Assembly: GCA_023399055.1 (NCBI GenBank)
Contig: JAEWQV010000015.1
Span: 1 to 64,000 of the forward strand
Direction: 5' to 3'
Length of the DNA: 64,000 nt
Source: Bacillota bacterium
Lineage (GTDB): Bacteria > Bacillota > Clostridia > Lachnospirales > Lachnospiraceae
The notes under the pieces are model-generated. The model ran no database searches, was not told the DNA's origin, and was given only the letters and a program-made list of their open reading frames with translations. A program made the position numbers and the translations under genes. This document shows positions 34,663 through 43,628 of the stretch, piece by piece; within the stretch, counting starts at the first letter, position 1, and every line of letters starts with the position of its first letter.

Positions 34663-35533
34663 GAGTATTTATGAAAAGCGACACAGACCCTTGGACTTAT
34701 TTGTGTATGTCATTATATATTTTTGTGCCTCAATTTCCATTGTTCTTTTAGCCGGAATTGTAGGTTATGTAACTTTTCGTGGGGTATCCTCCATTAATTG
34801 GAGTTTTTTAACTACAGTAAGCAGCACAATTAAGGGAACCATAGGTATTGCAGGTAATATTGTTAATACTATTTATATTATTATAATTACACTACTTATC
34901 GCTATCCCAATTGGTATAGGTGCAGCTATTTACTTAAATGAGTATGCAAAAGAAGGAAGAGCAGTTCGTATGATAGAATTTACGACAGAAACCCTTGCGG
35001 GTATTCCTTCCATTATATTTGGTTTATTTGGTTATGTTTTCTTTGGTATAACCTTAAAATTAGGATTTTCCGTTTTAACAGGTGCATTAACACTTTCTAT
35101 TATGGTGCTTCCTCTGATTACAAGAAATACACAGGAAGCCTTAAAAACAGTTCCTTCCAGCTATCGAAGTGGAGCGCTAGGTATTGGTGCAACAAAATGG
35201 TATATGATACGTACAATTCTACTCCCATCAGCTATGCCGGGAATAATAACTGGTGTTATTTTATCCATTGGACGTATTGTTGGTGAATCAGCAGCATTAA
35301 TATTTACAGCCGGAAGTGGTTTTCTTCTACCAAAGCTAGGCGAATATGGGGAAGGTCTATTTGAGAAAATACTACAGCCAGGCGGTACCATGACAATACA
35401 GTTGTACTTGTTCATGGAAAATGCAAAATACGATGAAGCCTTTGGTGTAGCATTGGTATTATTAATTATCGTACTGGGAATAAATTTATTAACAAAATAC
35501 CTTACAAAGAAATTTAATGTAAATAAAATATAG
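34649..35533 (+). CDS. pstA: Phosphate ABC transporter permease PstA
   Basis: 294 aa with six predicted membrane segments. FTTETLAGIPSIIFGLFGYVFF and the EAA-type loop ALKTVPSSYRSGALGIGATKW are the family signatures. Its start lies inside the end of pstC, with its SD (GGGGGGAG) in the pstC coding sequence, so translation is coupled. It partners PstC and the PstB ATPase. Confidence 0.95.
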   Translation: MPTSKSIYEKRHRPLDLFVYVIIYFCASISIVLLAGIVGYVTFRGVSSINWSFLTTVSSTIKGTIGIAGNIVNTIYIIIITLLIAIPIGIGAAIYLNEYAKEGRAVRMIEFTTETLAGIPSIIFGLFGYVFFGITLKLGFSVLTGALTLSIMVLPLITRNTQEALKTVPSSYRSGALGIGATKWYMIRTILLPSAMPGIITGVILSIGRIVGESAALIFTAGSGFLLPKLGEYGEGLFEKILQPGGTMTIQLYLFMENAKYDEAFGVALVLLIIVLGINLLTKYLTKKFNVNKI

Positions 35534-35591
35534 AATTTAATGGTGGGATAATCTATTAAATTTACTGCAAATCGTAGGAATGGAGATTATT

Positions 35592-36350
35592 ATGAGTAAG
35601 GATAAAATCGTAACGAAGGAATTAAACCTTTTTTATGGAACAAATCATGCTTTAAAAAATGTTGATATGAATATTAAAGAAAAGGCAATTACAGCATTTA
35701 TTGGACCTTCTGGCTGTGGTAAGTCAACCTTTCTAAAGACACTGAACAGAATGAATGATTTAATTCCAAATGTAAAAATAGATGGACTTGTAACTTTAGA
35801 TGGTGAAAACATTTATGACCCTAGAGTAGATACCACGCTTCTTAGAAAGAAAATAGGTATGGTATTTCAACAACCAAACCCATTTCCTATGTCAATTTAT
35901 GATAATGTTGCCTATGGACCAAGAATTCATGGTATTAAGTCTAAGGCAAAACTTGATGAAATTGTTGAGGAAAGTTTAAAGGGAGCTGCATTATTTGAAG
36001 AAGTAAAAGATCGTCTAAAAAAATCAGCGCTCAGCCTATCCGGTGGACAGCAGCAAAGATTATGTATTGCAAGAGCGTTGGCTGTTGAACCAGAGGTGTT
36101 ATTAATGGATGAACCAACCTCTGCACTTGATCCAATCTCAACCTTAAAGATTGAGGATTTAATGTCAGAGTTGAAGGAGAAGTATACCGTTGCTATTGTT
36201 ACACATAATATGCAACAGGCAGCTAGAATTTCAGACTACACAGCATTTTTCCTAGTTGGTGAGGTAGTCGAATTTGCACTTACAGACACTTTGTTTACAA
36301 GACCAGTAGATAAACGTACAGAAGATTATATTACAGGTAGATTTGGTTGA
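35592..36350 (+). CDS. pstB: Phosphate ABC transporter ATP-binding protein PstB
   Basis: 252 aa from ATG at 35592; GGAG 8 nt upstream lies in an in-frame ATGGAG pair 12 nt earlier. Walker A GPSGCGKST, Q-loop FQQPNPFPMSIYDNVAYGPR, ABC signature LSGGQQQRL and Walker B VLLMDEPTSALDP are all intact, followed by the switch histidine in VTHNMQQAARISD. It is the cytoplasmic ATPase energising phosphate uptake. Confidence 0.96.
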   Translation: MSKDKIVTKELNLFYGTNHALKNVDMNIKEKAITAFIGPSGCGKSTFLKTLNRMNDLIPNVKIDGLVTLDGENIYDPRVDTTLLRKKIGMVFQQPNPFPMSIYDNVAYGPRIHGIKSKAKLDEIVEESLKGAALFEEVKDRLKKSALSLSGGQQQRLCIARALAVEPEVLLMDEPTSALDPISTLKIEDLMSELKEKYTVAIVTHNMQQAARISDYTAFFLVGEVVEFALTDTLFTRPVDKRTEDYITGRFG

Positions 36351-36412
36351 TAATGAAATTTGACAGGAAAAGTAACGGACATTATAATTAAGTATATAGG
36401 AGGTATACATAT

Positions 36413-37075
36413 ATGACCGCTCGATTAACATTTGAACATGAATTACAGTTATTAAGAGAAAATCTAACAGAAATGGGACATTTGATAGAACAGGCCATTG
36501 AAAAAACATTAATAGCATTTGAAACAGAAAATGATGAGTTAGCAAACGAGATTATACAAGGTGACAGAAATATTAATGATATAGAAAAGACAATTGAAGC
36601 CAGATGTTTGTCTTTAATTTTAAAACAGCAACCGGTAGCAAGGGATTTGAGAATTGTTACAACAGCGTTGAAGGTTGTAACGGATATGGAACGTATTGGT
36701 GATCATGCAGCTGATATTGCTGAGCTTATTATGAGAGAAAAGAGAGTTCCAATTTATAATCTTGCAAAGCACATTCCTGAAATGGGAAGAGTTACAAAGG
36801 AAATGGTACATGATTCTGTGACAGCATTTACAACACTAAATGTAGAAAATGCAAGAGCAATTGTAAAAAGAGATGATGAAGTAGATGATTTGTTTGACAG
36901 AGTGAAAGAAGAGGTAGCCACCTTACTACGTGCATCCAATGATCATGTGGACCAGTGTGTTGATATTTTAATGATTGCAAAGTATTTCGAACGTATGGGT
37001 GATCATGCGGTTAATATCTGCGAGTGGACAGAGTTTCATGAAACAGGATCGGTTAATAATATCCGGTTACTATAA
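36413..37075 (+). CDS. phoU: Phosphate signalling regulator PhoU
   Basis: 220 aa made of two similar three-helix-bundle repeats, each with the metal-binding signature: RDLRIVTTALKVVTDMERIGDHAADIAE (first) and VDILMIAKYFERMGDHAVNICEW (second). AGGAGG is before the ATG. PhoU connects PstB activity to PhoR and represses the Pho regulon in phosphate excess. The gene sits 62 bp after pstB, the usual place. Confidence 0.96.
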   Translation: MTARLTFEHELQLLRENLTEMGHLIEQAIEKTLIAFETENDELANEIIQGDRNINDIEKTIEARCLSLILKQQPVARDLRIVTTALKVVTDMERIGDHAADIAELIMREKRVPIYNLAKHIPEMGRVTKEMVHDSVTAFTTLNVENARAIVKRDDEVDDLFDRVKEEVATLLRASNDHVDQCVDILMIAKYFERMGDHAVNICEWTEFHETGSVNNIRLL

Positions 37076-37088
37076 GTGGAGGATTCTT

Positions 37089-37775
37089 ATGGAGAAGATA
37101 TACGTAATTGAGGATGATGAGAGTATACGTGAGCTCCTTAAGGTGGCATTGGAGGGCTTTGGTTATAAAATCAAAGCCTATGAAGCTGCAGAGCCAGCGC
37201 TTGAGGACATGAAAAAGGACGTGCCTAGTATGGCTATCTTTGATTTGATGCTACCTGGAATGGATGGATTATCTGCAATTAGACTTCTTAGACAAGACGC
37301 TCAGCTTAAAGCAATACCAGTTATGTGCCTTACAGCAAAGGATAAAGAGCTTGATAAAGTAATGGGGCTGGATGTTGGAGCAGATGATTACATCACAAAG
37401 CCCTTTGGTGTACTTGAACTTGCAGCAAGAATAAGATCTTTGTTGCGAAGATCAGGAAAAGAAGAGAACCACGAGATTATTCGAATTCAAACAGTTACGA
37501 TAAATCCTCTAAAACGAGAGGTTAAAAATAATGGAGAGCTAATTGATTTGACATTTAAAGAATATGAGCTTCTTCTATATTTAATAGAACGTGATTCCCG
37601 TGTGGTTGGAAGAGATGAATTGCTTAACCAAATATGGGGATATGAATACGATGGAGAAACCAGAACGTTAGATAGTCATATTCGAACATTAAGACAAAAG
37701 CTAGGTAATGTAGGTGCAGATTGTATTCGAACTGTTCGAAGTGTAGGATATCGTTTTGTGAGAAATGAGGAGTAA
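37089..37775 (+). CDS. phoP: OmpR/PhoB-family response regulator (PhoP-like)
   Basis: 228 aa from ATG at 37089, chosen because GGAGG lies 8 nt upstream and MEKIYVIEDDESIRELL is the true receiver start; a longer frame would run back into phoU. The receiver has acidic pocket E8/D9/D10, phospho-acceptor D52 and KPFG at about 103. The winged-helix domain reads LTFKEYELLLYLIERDSRVVGRDELLNQIWGYEYDGETRTLDSHI. The cluster position after phoU, plus Pho boxes before pstS, supports a phosphate-starvation regulator. PhoB and PhoP names are interchangeable here. Confidence 0.93.
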   Translation: MEKIYVIEDDESIRELLKVALEGFGYKIKAYEAAEPALEDMKKDVPSMAIFDLMLPGMDGLSAIRLLRQDAQLKAIPVMCLTAKDKELDKVMGLDVGADDYITKPFGVLELAARIRSLLRRSGKEENHEIIRIQTVTINPLKREVKNNGELIDLTFKEYELLLYLIERDSRVVGRDELLNQIWGYEYDGETRTLDSHIRTLRQKLGNVGADCIRTVRSVGYRFVRNEE

Positions 37776-39188
37776 GTGAAGCAGGCAATTTTTAAAAGAT
37801 TTATACTGATTCTATCACTGGCGCTTATCTTAAGCGGCAGTATTTTTGGTGTGGCAATCAGTATGATTACTTTGGATAGAACGGTAGAGAATATGCTGTA
37901 TTCTGTTCGAATTGCAGACCATGCACTTGATTATCAAGGTAATTTAAGAGAACAATTGGATTTACTGAAACAGGTGGAAGGGAATAACCATACTCGTTTC
38001 TCGGTTATAGATTTAAACGGTGATGTCATAGCAGATAGTGATATTAAAGATAGCAGTACCATGGAGAATCATTTAGATAGAGAAGAAATTAAGGAAGCAT
38101 TAAAAACAGGAACAGGATATGCAACCAGAAAATCAGAGACTCTGCGAAAATCCATGCTTTATGTTGCTTCCATATCTGAGAATGAAAAGTATATTTTAAG
38201 AATTGCAATTCCCTTCTCCGGACTAAAGCAGTATGTGGGAATTCTTATTCCATCTGTTATTATCAGTATCGGTATTCCATTAATTGTGTCATTAATTCTT
38301 GCAGATCGTTTCTCTTATTCGGTGACAAAACCATTAAAAGAAATAGCAGAAGAAATGCATAAGCTAAAAGAGGAGAATCCAGAGTTTCATTTTAATCATT
38401 ATAATTATGACGAAATGAATGTCATTGCAAATACTACCCTGCAAATGTCCAAAGCAGTAAAGGAGTCTATGGAACGAATTGAATTTGAAAAGATGGTAAG
38501 GCAAGAATTCTTTTCAAATGCCTCACATGAACTTAAAACACCGTTAACTTCAGTTAGAGGATATGTAGAGCTTTTAGAAAACGACATGGTAATTGATGAA
38601 AACATGAAGAAAGACTTTTTAGCTCGCATAAAAAAGGAAACCTTTAATATGACGAATCTGATTAATGATATCTTAATGATATCCAGGTTGGAGACAAAGG
38701 AAGCGGAAGTCATTTTAACCCAGGTTAGAATCTATCCAGTCATTAATGAGGTGTGCAAAGCTTTGGAACCATTAGCTAAGGAATATCAGGTAAAGGTTCA
38801 TATGAATTGTAAACCGATTACGATGTTAGCTAATACTCAGCAATTAAGAGAATTGTTTAGCAATCTCATTACCAATGCAATTAAGTACAATAAACCAGGT
38901 GGAAAGGTAGATGTCATTATTACTTCCGAAGCAAAGGAACTAGTATTAATTGTAGAAGATACAGGTGTTGGTGTTCCAGAGGATGCAAGGCAAAGAATAT
39001 TTGAACGCTTTTATAGAGTGGATAAGGGGCGTAGTAAGAAGGTTGGAGGCACTGGACTGGGATTATCGATTGTTAAGCATATTGTAAATTACTATGAAGG
39101 AACCATAGAAGTACAGAGTAAATTACAAGAAGGAACCAGATTTACGGTTCGTCTACCTATAAAAAATAGTAGTAAACCAAATGAGTAA
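37776..39188 (+). CDS. phoR: Phosphate sensor histidine kinase PhoR
   Basis: 470 aa, GTG start directly after the regulator stop, with GAGGAG as SD inside the upstream gene. The first transmembrane helix (about 8-28) precedes an extracytoplasmic sensor (about 30-150). The second helix (about 155-175) leads to a HAMP-like linker (SVTKPLKEIAEEMHKL). HisKA has SHELKTPLTSVRGYVELL with His251. HATPase has N box FSNLITNAIKYNKP and G2 box GGTGLGLSIVKHI. It senses phosphate status through PstSCAB-PhoU and phosphorylates the adjacent regulator. It is last in the cluster. Confidence 0.93.
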   Translation: MKQAIFKRFILILSLALILSGSIFGVAISMITLDRTVENMLYSVRIADHALDYQGNLREQLDLLKQVEGNNHTRFSVIDLNGDVIADSDIKDSSTMENHLDREEIKEALKTGTGYATRKSETLRKSMLYVASISENEKYILRIAIPFSGLKQYVGILIPSVIISIGIPLIVSLILADRFSYSVTKPLKEIAEEMHKLKEENPEFHFNHYNYDEMNVIANTTLQMSKAVKESMERIEFEKMVRQEFFSNASHELKTPLTSVRGYVELLENDMVIDENMKKDFLARIKKETFNMTNLINDILMISRLETKEAEVILTQVRIYPVINEVCKALEPLAKEYQVKVHMNCKPITMLANTQQLRELFSNLITNAIKYNKPGGKVDVIITSEAKELVLIVEDTGVGVPEDARQRIFERFYRVDKGRSKKVGGTGLGLSIVKHIVNYYEGTIEVQSKLQEGTRFTVRLPIKNSSKPNE

Positions 39189-39308
39189 GGAAATATATAG
39201 TGCATTTTTACATTTTATTTGTCGATTCTGTAATCTTTTTGAAATGAGTTGACGATATATTATAATATCCTGCAAGTTTTTTAAAAAGCTAGAAGAGGAG
39301 ATTATAAT

Positions 39309-40283
39309 ATGATAAAACGTATGAATGCACTTTTTTTTGGAAGTTGCTTATTGGCGGCAATCCTGCTGGAGGTATATTGCATTCAAGTATTTGATGGGGA
39401 ATTGTTTAGTGCCATTGGAATTGGGGTTGTAGTACTAATTACAGGGTATTTATTTATGGATTCTATAAGAAGTATTTACAAGGAAAGCGTTGAAAAGTCA
39501 AAACAGCAGTTGCAAGAACTTCAAAGGGAAGAGATAGCAAGGAGAGATAGTCAATATGAAGAATTACTTAATCTTCAAAAAGCAAGCTATACAGCAGTTA
39601 AAAAAAGTGAAGTCTTGCTTATAAAGCAGCTGGAAGATGCTTTTAAAAGGATAGACAATCTTGAAAACTCAAGTGAGAATTATATTAACAAAATCTTTGA
39701 GCTTCAGAAAAAGACGTTAGAGGGTCAGAAGAATGCACTGAATTTAGAGATTAAATATAGCAAAGAAAACACGAAGGAAATTATTAATGAACTTCAAAAT
39801 AAAAATGATTATGAGGAGTTTAAGGATCAGATATCAGAACTAAAGATACTTATAGAAAAACACATCGAGGATACGAATAAAAAGATCGTAACTGGTTTTC
39901 AAGAGGATGATTATGAAACCTACCTAGCAAGTAAAGGGATATTAGATCAAACAATGACCTCTGGTATGGAACTATATGAGGAAGACAATGTTTATGAAAA
40001 TATAGATGAAGGGTTTGATCGTCTAGTTAAGGAAAACAAAGACGAAGAAAGTTTAATTCAGGAAGAGGTTACAGAAAGAAAGGAAGATTATGATTTTAGT
40101 GATGCACCTGAGCTAGAAAAAACCTCTGACAGTGACCCGGTTTCTGAAGAGTCAGCATCAGAGGAGAATATTAGTACAGAAGAGGAAAACCTGGAGGCAC
40201 CTAAAATAGTACCATTATATGATGATCCAAATAAAGCTTTAACAGCGGATGAAATCGCTGCACTATTTGCATCCCTAGGTTAA
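39309..40283 (+). CDS. Membrane-anchored coiled-coil protein with FliM-like C-terminal motif
   Basis: 324 aa; not recognised as a named family. Two hydrophobic segments (about 7-26 and 33-50) anchor it. Residues ~55-210 are highly charged with heptad character (SVEKSKQQLQELQREEIARR; NSSENYINKIFELQKKTLEG), so a long coiled coil is likely. Residues ~220-300 are acidic and apparently disordered. The extreme C-terminus, KALTADEIAALFASLG, resembles the LSQDEIDALL peptide of flagellar FliM/FliY N-termini, which binds CheY-P. GAGGAG is a strong SD. It follows phoR by 120 bp and converges with dacF, with only 9 bp between the stops. Flagellar motAB lie about 2.5 kb downstream. Function unknown. Confidence 0.7.
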   Translation: MIKRMNALFFGSCLLAAILLEVYCIQVFDGELFSAIGIGVVVLITGYLFMDSIRSIYKESVEKSKQQLQELQREEIARRDSQYEELLNLQKASYTAVKKSEVLLIKQLEDAFKRIDNLENSSENYINKIFELQKKTLEGQKNALNLEIKYSKENTKEIINELQNKNDYEEFKDQISELKILIEKHIEDTNKKIVTGFQEDDYETYLASKGILDQTMTSGMELYEEDNVYENIDEGFDRLVKENKDEESLIQEEVTERKEDYDFSDAPELEKTSDSDPVSEESASEENISTEEENLEAPKIVPLYDDPNKALTADEIAALFASLG

Positions 40284-40292
40284 TAAGGGGGA

Positions 40293-41726
40293 TTATAAAT
40301 CCAAATAATCATCATCTCTATGAGCTTTACGACGAGCACGTTTTTTATAATAGGCACTTCTACGTTTTAGCCGTGGTCTCTCTATGAGTATATAATATAA
40401 TGCAAATGCGAGTAAAAATAACCCTACAATGCAACCAATAATAATTGGACGCAAATTACCATCGGATTTTGAGGATGGCTCTGATACATTGGGCTTGTTA
40501 GTGGGAGTAGGCTTTTCGTGCTCCTTTAATATTAGGGCTAACTTAGGAGCATTGTTATATAAAATATTAGCACCACCTACATATTTGTCTTGATAGGAAT
40601 AAGATATGTTACCAATGACAGTGTTGCCATCAGAGTCAGCCGCGGTATTCTTTATCTCTTCGGAGGTATTAAAAGTTACTTCTTTTTCGGCATCTTCAAA
40701 GGAAGCAGTGTTAGGTAATATCAGATATCCATTTTTATCAGTTAATATTGGAGAATCAACTTCGCTAAGCAAGGAGTTATATTTCGTAAAAAAAGGTGAT
40801 TCATTCAGAGTTTTAGTATCCTCTAAATCTGCAATGGAGTAGATAGAAAAATTATCAAATCCATAATCAAATAATTCGGCAGTATCGGTATACTGATGTT
40901 CATTAGAATCGTCTTGCAAGACAATACAGATTAATTCTAAATCTCCACGTTTTGCAACAGATGCCAGGGTATATTTTGCAACAGAGGTATAACCGGTTTT
41001 TCCACCTATACAGTCATCATATAAATATTTTTGCTTTAATACAAAAGCATGATGATTTCTTAAATATCTAATTTCGGGTTGAATATTAGTAGGAGGAATC
41101 TGATAGGTCCTTGTCCCAAAAATTTTACGAAAAGTTTCATTTTTCATAGCCTCCTGAGTAATAAGAGCCATATCGCGTGCACTTGTATAATGATTTTCAT
41201 CAGGTAATCCGTGAGGATTTGAAAAGTTCGTATTCGTACAACCCAGGCTTTTAGCGCGTTCAGTCATCATTTTTGCAAATGCATCTGCAGACCCTGCAAT
41301 ATGTTCAGCTACTGCATAGGATACCTCATTTGCAGATTCTAATAAAATACCATAGAGACATTGTTGCATAGTTAACTGCTCGCCAACATCAATACCAATA
41401 CGACTACTTTGAAGATCAACTTCATAAACTGCATTGGTTGAAAAGGTTACGATCTCGCTTAAGGAGGAGTTTTCAATTGCAAGGAGAGCAGTCATTATTT
41501 TTGTGATACTAGCTGGATAATACGTTTTATCTATATTCTTTTCGTATAAGATTAAACCAGTGGAGGCTTCCATTACAATTGCTGCATCTGCATATACATT
41601 AGGTCCAGTTGGCCAAGAAGTATCATTTTCTGAGCTAGTGGCGGTGGCTTGTACCTGATAACTGGAAAGTATTGAAAAAATAAGTATCGTAGATATAGTA
41701 AAAAAGGCTATCATTTGCCGTTTCAT
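40293..41726 (-). CDS. dacF: D-alanyl-D-alanine carboxypeptidase (DacF/PBP5 type)
   Basis: 477 aa from ATG at 41726; GGAGG 6 nt upstream lies in an in-frame ATGGAG pair. The signal peptide (about 1-27) leads to the serine peptidase S11 domain: SITK at 73-76 (catalytic serine), SAN at 131-133 and KTG at 243-245. A C-terminal region contains one membrane helix (PIIIGCIVGLFLLAFALYYILI) and ends in a strongly basic cytoplasmic tail RRSAYYKKRARRKAHRDDD. It trims the terminal D-Ala from peptidoglycan stem peptides. The C-terminal transmembrane helix replaces the usual amphipathic anchor. It is head-on to replication. Confidence 0.92.
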   Translation of the reverse strand: MKRQMIAFFTISTILIFSILSSYQVQATATSSENDTSWPTGPNVYADAAIVMEASTGLILYEKNIDKTYYPASITKIMTALLAIENSSLSEIVTFSTNAVYEVDLQSSRIGIDVGEQLTMQQCLYGILLESANEVSYAVAEHIAGSADAFAKMMTERAKSLGCTNTNFSNPHGLPDENHYTSARDMALITQEAMKNETFRKIFGTRTYQIPPTNIQPEIRYLRNHHAFVLKQKYLYDDCIGGKTGYTSVAKYTLASVAKRGDLELICIVLQDDSNEHQYTDTAELFDYGFDNFSIYSIADLEDTKTLNESPFFTKYNSLLSEVDSPILTDKNGYLILPNTASFEDAEKEVTFNTSEEIKNTAADSDGNTVIGNISYSYQDKYVGGANILYNNAPKLALILKEHEKPTPTNKPNVSEPSSKSDGNLRPIIIGCIVGLFLLAFALYYILIERPRLKRRSAYYKKRARRKAHRDDDYLDL

Positions 41727-41919
41727 AAAAACCTCCATAATTACAGAAAAACTTAGTGACAAAGCTTTAACCTTGTCACTATCGGTTTGGTATTTGTTAT
41801 CACATCTTCCTAATTGTACAATGATTACTATATTATTGTAAACAAGTAAAATAAGATCAATACACTTAATAGGAATTATTGTAACATATATGAGCCCCCA
41901 TTATAACCCATAAGTTACA

Positions 41920-42537
41920 CTATCTTATGAAATTTGTCCAGGAACGCTTTACTGGATCTGGAGCAGGCAGGGCCTCTTTGCAGTAATCTTTCATATGAAG
42001 CATCCATGACATATTGTTAGCAAGATTATTTAATACAGAGACTCCTTCAAGATCCTGTGCCATTTCACCAGGTACTCCACCATGAATAGCATTCCAATAG
42101 TAGGAAGGAGCAATCATCATTTCAGAGATTAAAAAGTAATTGTTAAGCTGATCAAAGGTAGTAACACCACCAGAACGACGAAGTACGGCAATAGCTGCAC
42201 CTACCTTAAGACGCATTCTGCCTTTGTTGGGATAGAAAAGACGGTCAAGAAAACTTTTCATGGTACCAGCAATGCTTGCATAATATACAGGGCTTCCCAG
42301 GAGTAGGCCATCTGCAGCATGTATCTTATCAACTATTTCGCGAAACCAATCATCTGAAAATACACAATGGCCATCTTTACAACGACCACAAGCAATGCAG
42401 CCTTTAATTTCTTTGTTACCAACGTGAATAATTTCTGTCTCAATACCACGGGCCTCCATCTCGTTGCAAACAATTTCAAGTGATTGGTATGTGTTACCCC
42501 TTGGCTTAGGGCTTCCGTTAATGGCTATAACTTTCAT
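41920..42537 (-). CDS. Iron-sulfur flavoprotein, NADPH-dependent FMN reductase-like
   Basis: 205 aa from ATG at 42537 (AAAGGAG upstream; 10 in-frame codons before it are ignored). The flavodoxin-like FMN-binding fold has INGSPKPRGNTYQSL at 6-20 and GSPVYYASIAGTMKSFLDR around 80-98. A compact cysteine motif C47-x2-C50-x2-C53-x4-C58 matches that of archaeal Isf proteins, which bind [4Fe-4S]. It probably carries one-electron traffic between ferredoxin and an unknown acceptor, or helps against oxygen. No partner gene is adjacent. Confidence 0.85.
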   Translation of the reverse strand: MKVIAINGSPKPRGNTYQSLEIVCNEMEARGIETEIIHVGNKEIKGCIACGRCKDGHCVFSDDWFREIVDKIHAADGLLLGSPVYYASIAGTMKSFLDRLFYPNKGRMRLKVGAAIAVLRRSGGVTTFDQLNNYFLISEMMIAPSYYWNAIHGGVPGEMAQDLEGVSVLNNLANNMSWMLHMKDYCKEALPAPDPVKRSWTNFIR

Positions 42538-42744
42538 AAAGTTACTCCTTTCAATATCAGTATTCAAAATCTATTATAGTATACTACATGATGTCCTTAA
42601 TGAAAATAGAAAAGGTACACAATAGGTATGTTATATTAGAAGGAAGCTATTGATTAATAAATACTAATAATTGACGATTGTTTGACCAAAAAAAAAGTGG
42701 TATGATGAAATATGTAAAATAATACAGAAATAAGGAGAATTAGA

Positions 42745-43536
42745 ATGGAGATTACTACTATTGTTGGTATTATTGTAGGTGTCCTATCAGTAGTTGGAGC
42801 GATGATATTTAAGCATATTAGCTTTGATGTTTTCTTGAATCCAGCTGCGTTTTTTGTTATCTTTGTCGGTACGGTTGCGACCATATTGAATTCATTTCCT
42901 GGGGAAAATATCAAGAATATCGGAGCACTATTTCGGATTCTTTTTACAAAATATAAGGGAGTTTCTGAAGTTGAGATCATTAAGCTAATGGTTGAGCTAT
43001 CCAGTTTAACCAGGCGAGAAGGGCTATTAGCCTTGGAAAGTCGAATGGAAGATATTAATGATCCCTTTATAAAGAAAGGTCTTCGTCTGGTAGTTGACGG
43101 TATGGGGGAAGATACCATTACCGATATTATGGGAGCAGAAATCTCCGCCATGGAAGCAAGACATGAAGAAAACGCAAGTATATTCTCCTCTGCGGGAATG
43201 TATGCACCTACCCTAGGTGTATTAGGAGCCGTGTTCGGCTTAATTGCCGCCATGTCACATATAGATGATACCGAAGCAATGGCAGAGGCGATTGGTGCTG
43301 CCTTCATTGCAACTATTCTTGGTATCTTTACCGGATACGTGCTTTGGAATCCATTTGCAAAAAAATTAAAAGTAAAAAGTCATGAAGAAGTTTTAATTAA
43401 AGGTATGGCAATAGAAGGGATAATAGCCATTCAAAAAGGTGAATCCCCAGTTATTATTAAGGAAAAACTACTTTCCGTTCTTTCATACAAAAAACAACAA
43501 GAGATACTTGAAGAGTTAGGTAGTGGTAATGAATAA
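42745..43536 (+). CDS. motA: Flagellar motor stator protein MotA
   Basis: 263 aa with four membrane helices: pairs at about 2-22/33-52 and about 145-170/182-205. The signature AGMYAPTLGVLGAVFGLIAAM lies in helix 3. The cytoplasmic loop between helices 2 and 3 carries conserved charges (KGVSEVEIIKLMVELSSLTRREG). It forms the proton- or sodium-conducting stator with MotB. AAGGAG precedes the ATG. No other flagellar genes are in the window, so the stator unit is separate. Confidence 0.94.
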   Translation: MEITTIVGIIVGVLSVVGAMIFKHISFDVFLNPAAFFVIFVGTVATILNSFPGENIKNIGALFRILFTKYKGVSEVEIIKLMVELSSLTRREGLLALESRMEDINDPFIKKGLRLVVDGMGEDTITDIMGAEISAMEARHEENASIFSSAGMYAPTLGVLGAVFGLIAAMSHIDDTEAMAEAIGAAFIATILGIFTGYVLWNPFAKKLKVKSHEEVLIKGMAIEGIIAIQKGESPVIIKEKLLSVLSYKKQQEILEELGSGNE

Positions 43537-43628
43537 GGAAAGTTGTAAAGTTACACTATGATTTTCGACTTTACGAATATTGCAATTATAAATAATAATA
43601 CAGTTTATTCGTAAGAATGGAGTATTTT

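Noticed and set aside
42654..43307. 217-aa minus-strand frame
   Set aside because: Exact antisense of motA with low-complexity Ser/Ile/Pro composition; a shadow frame.
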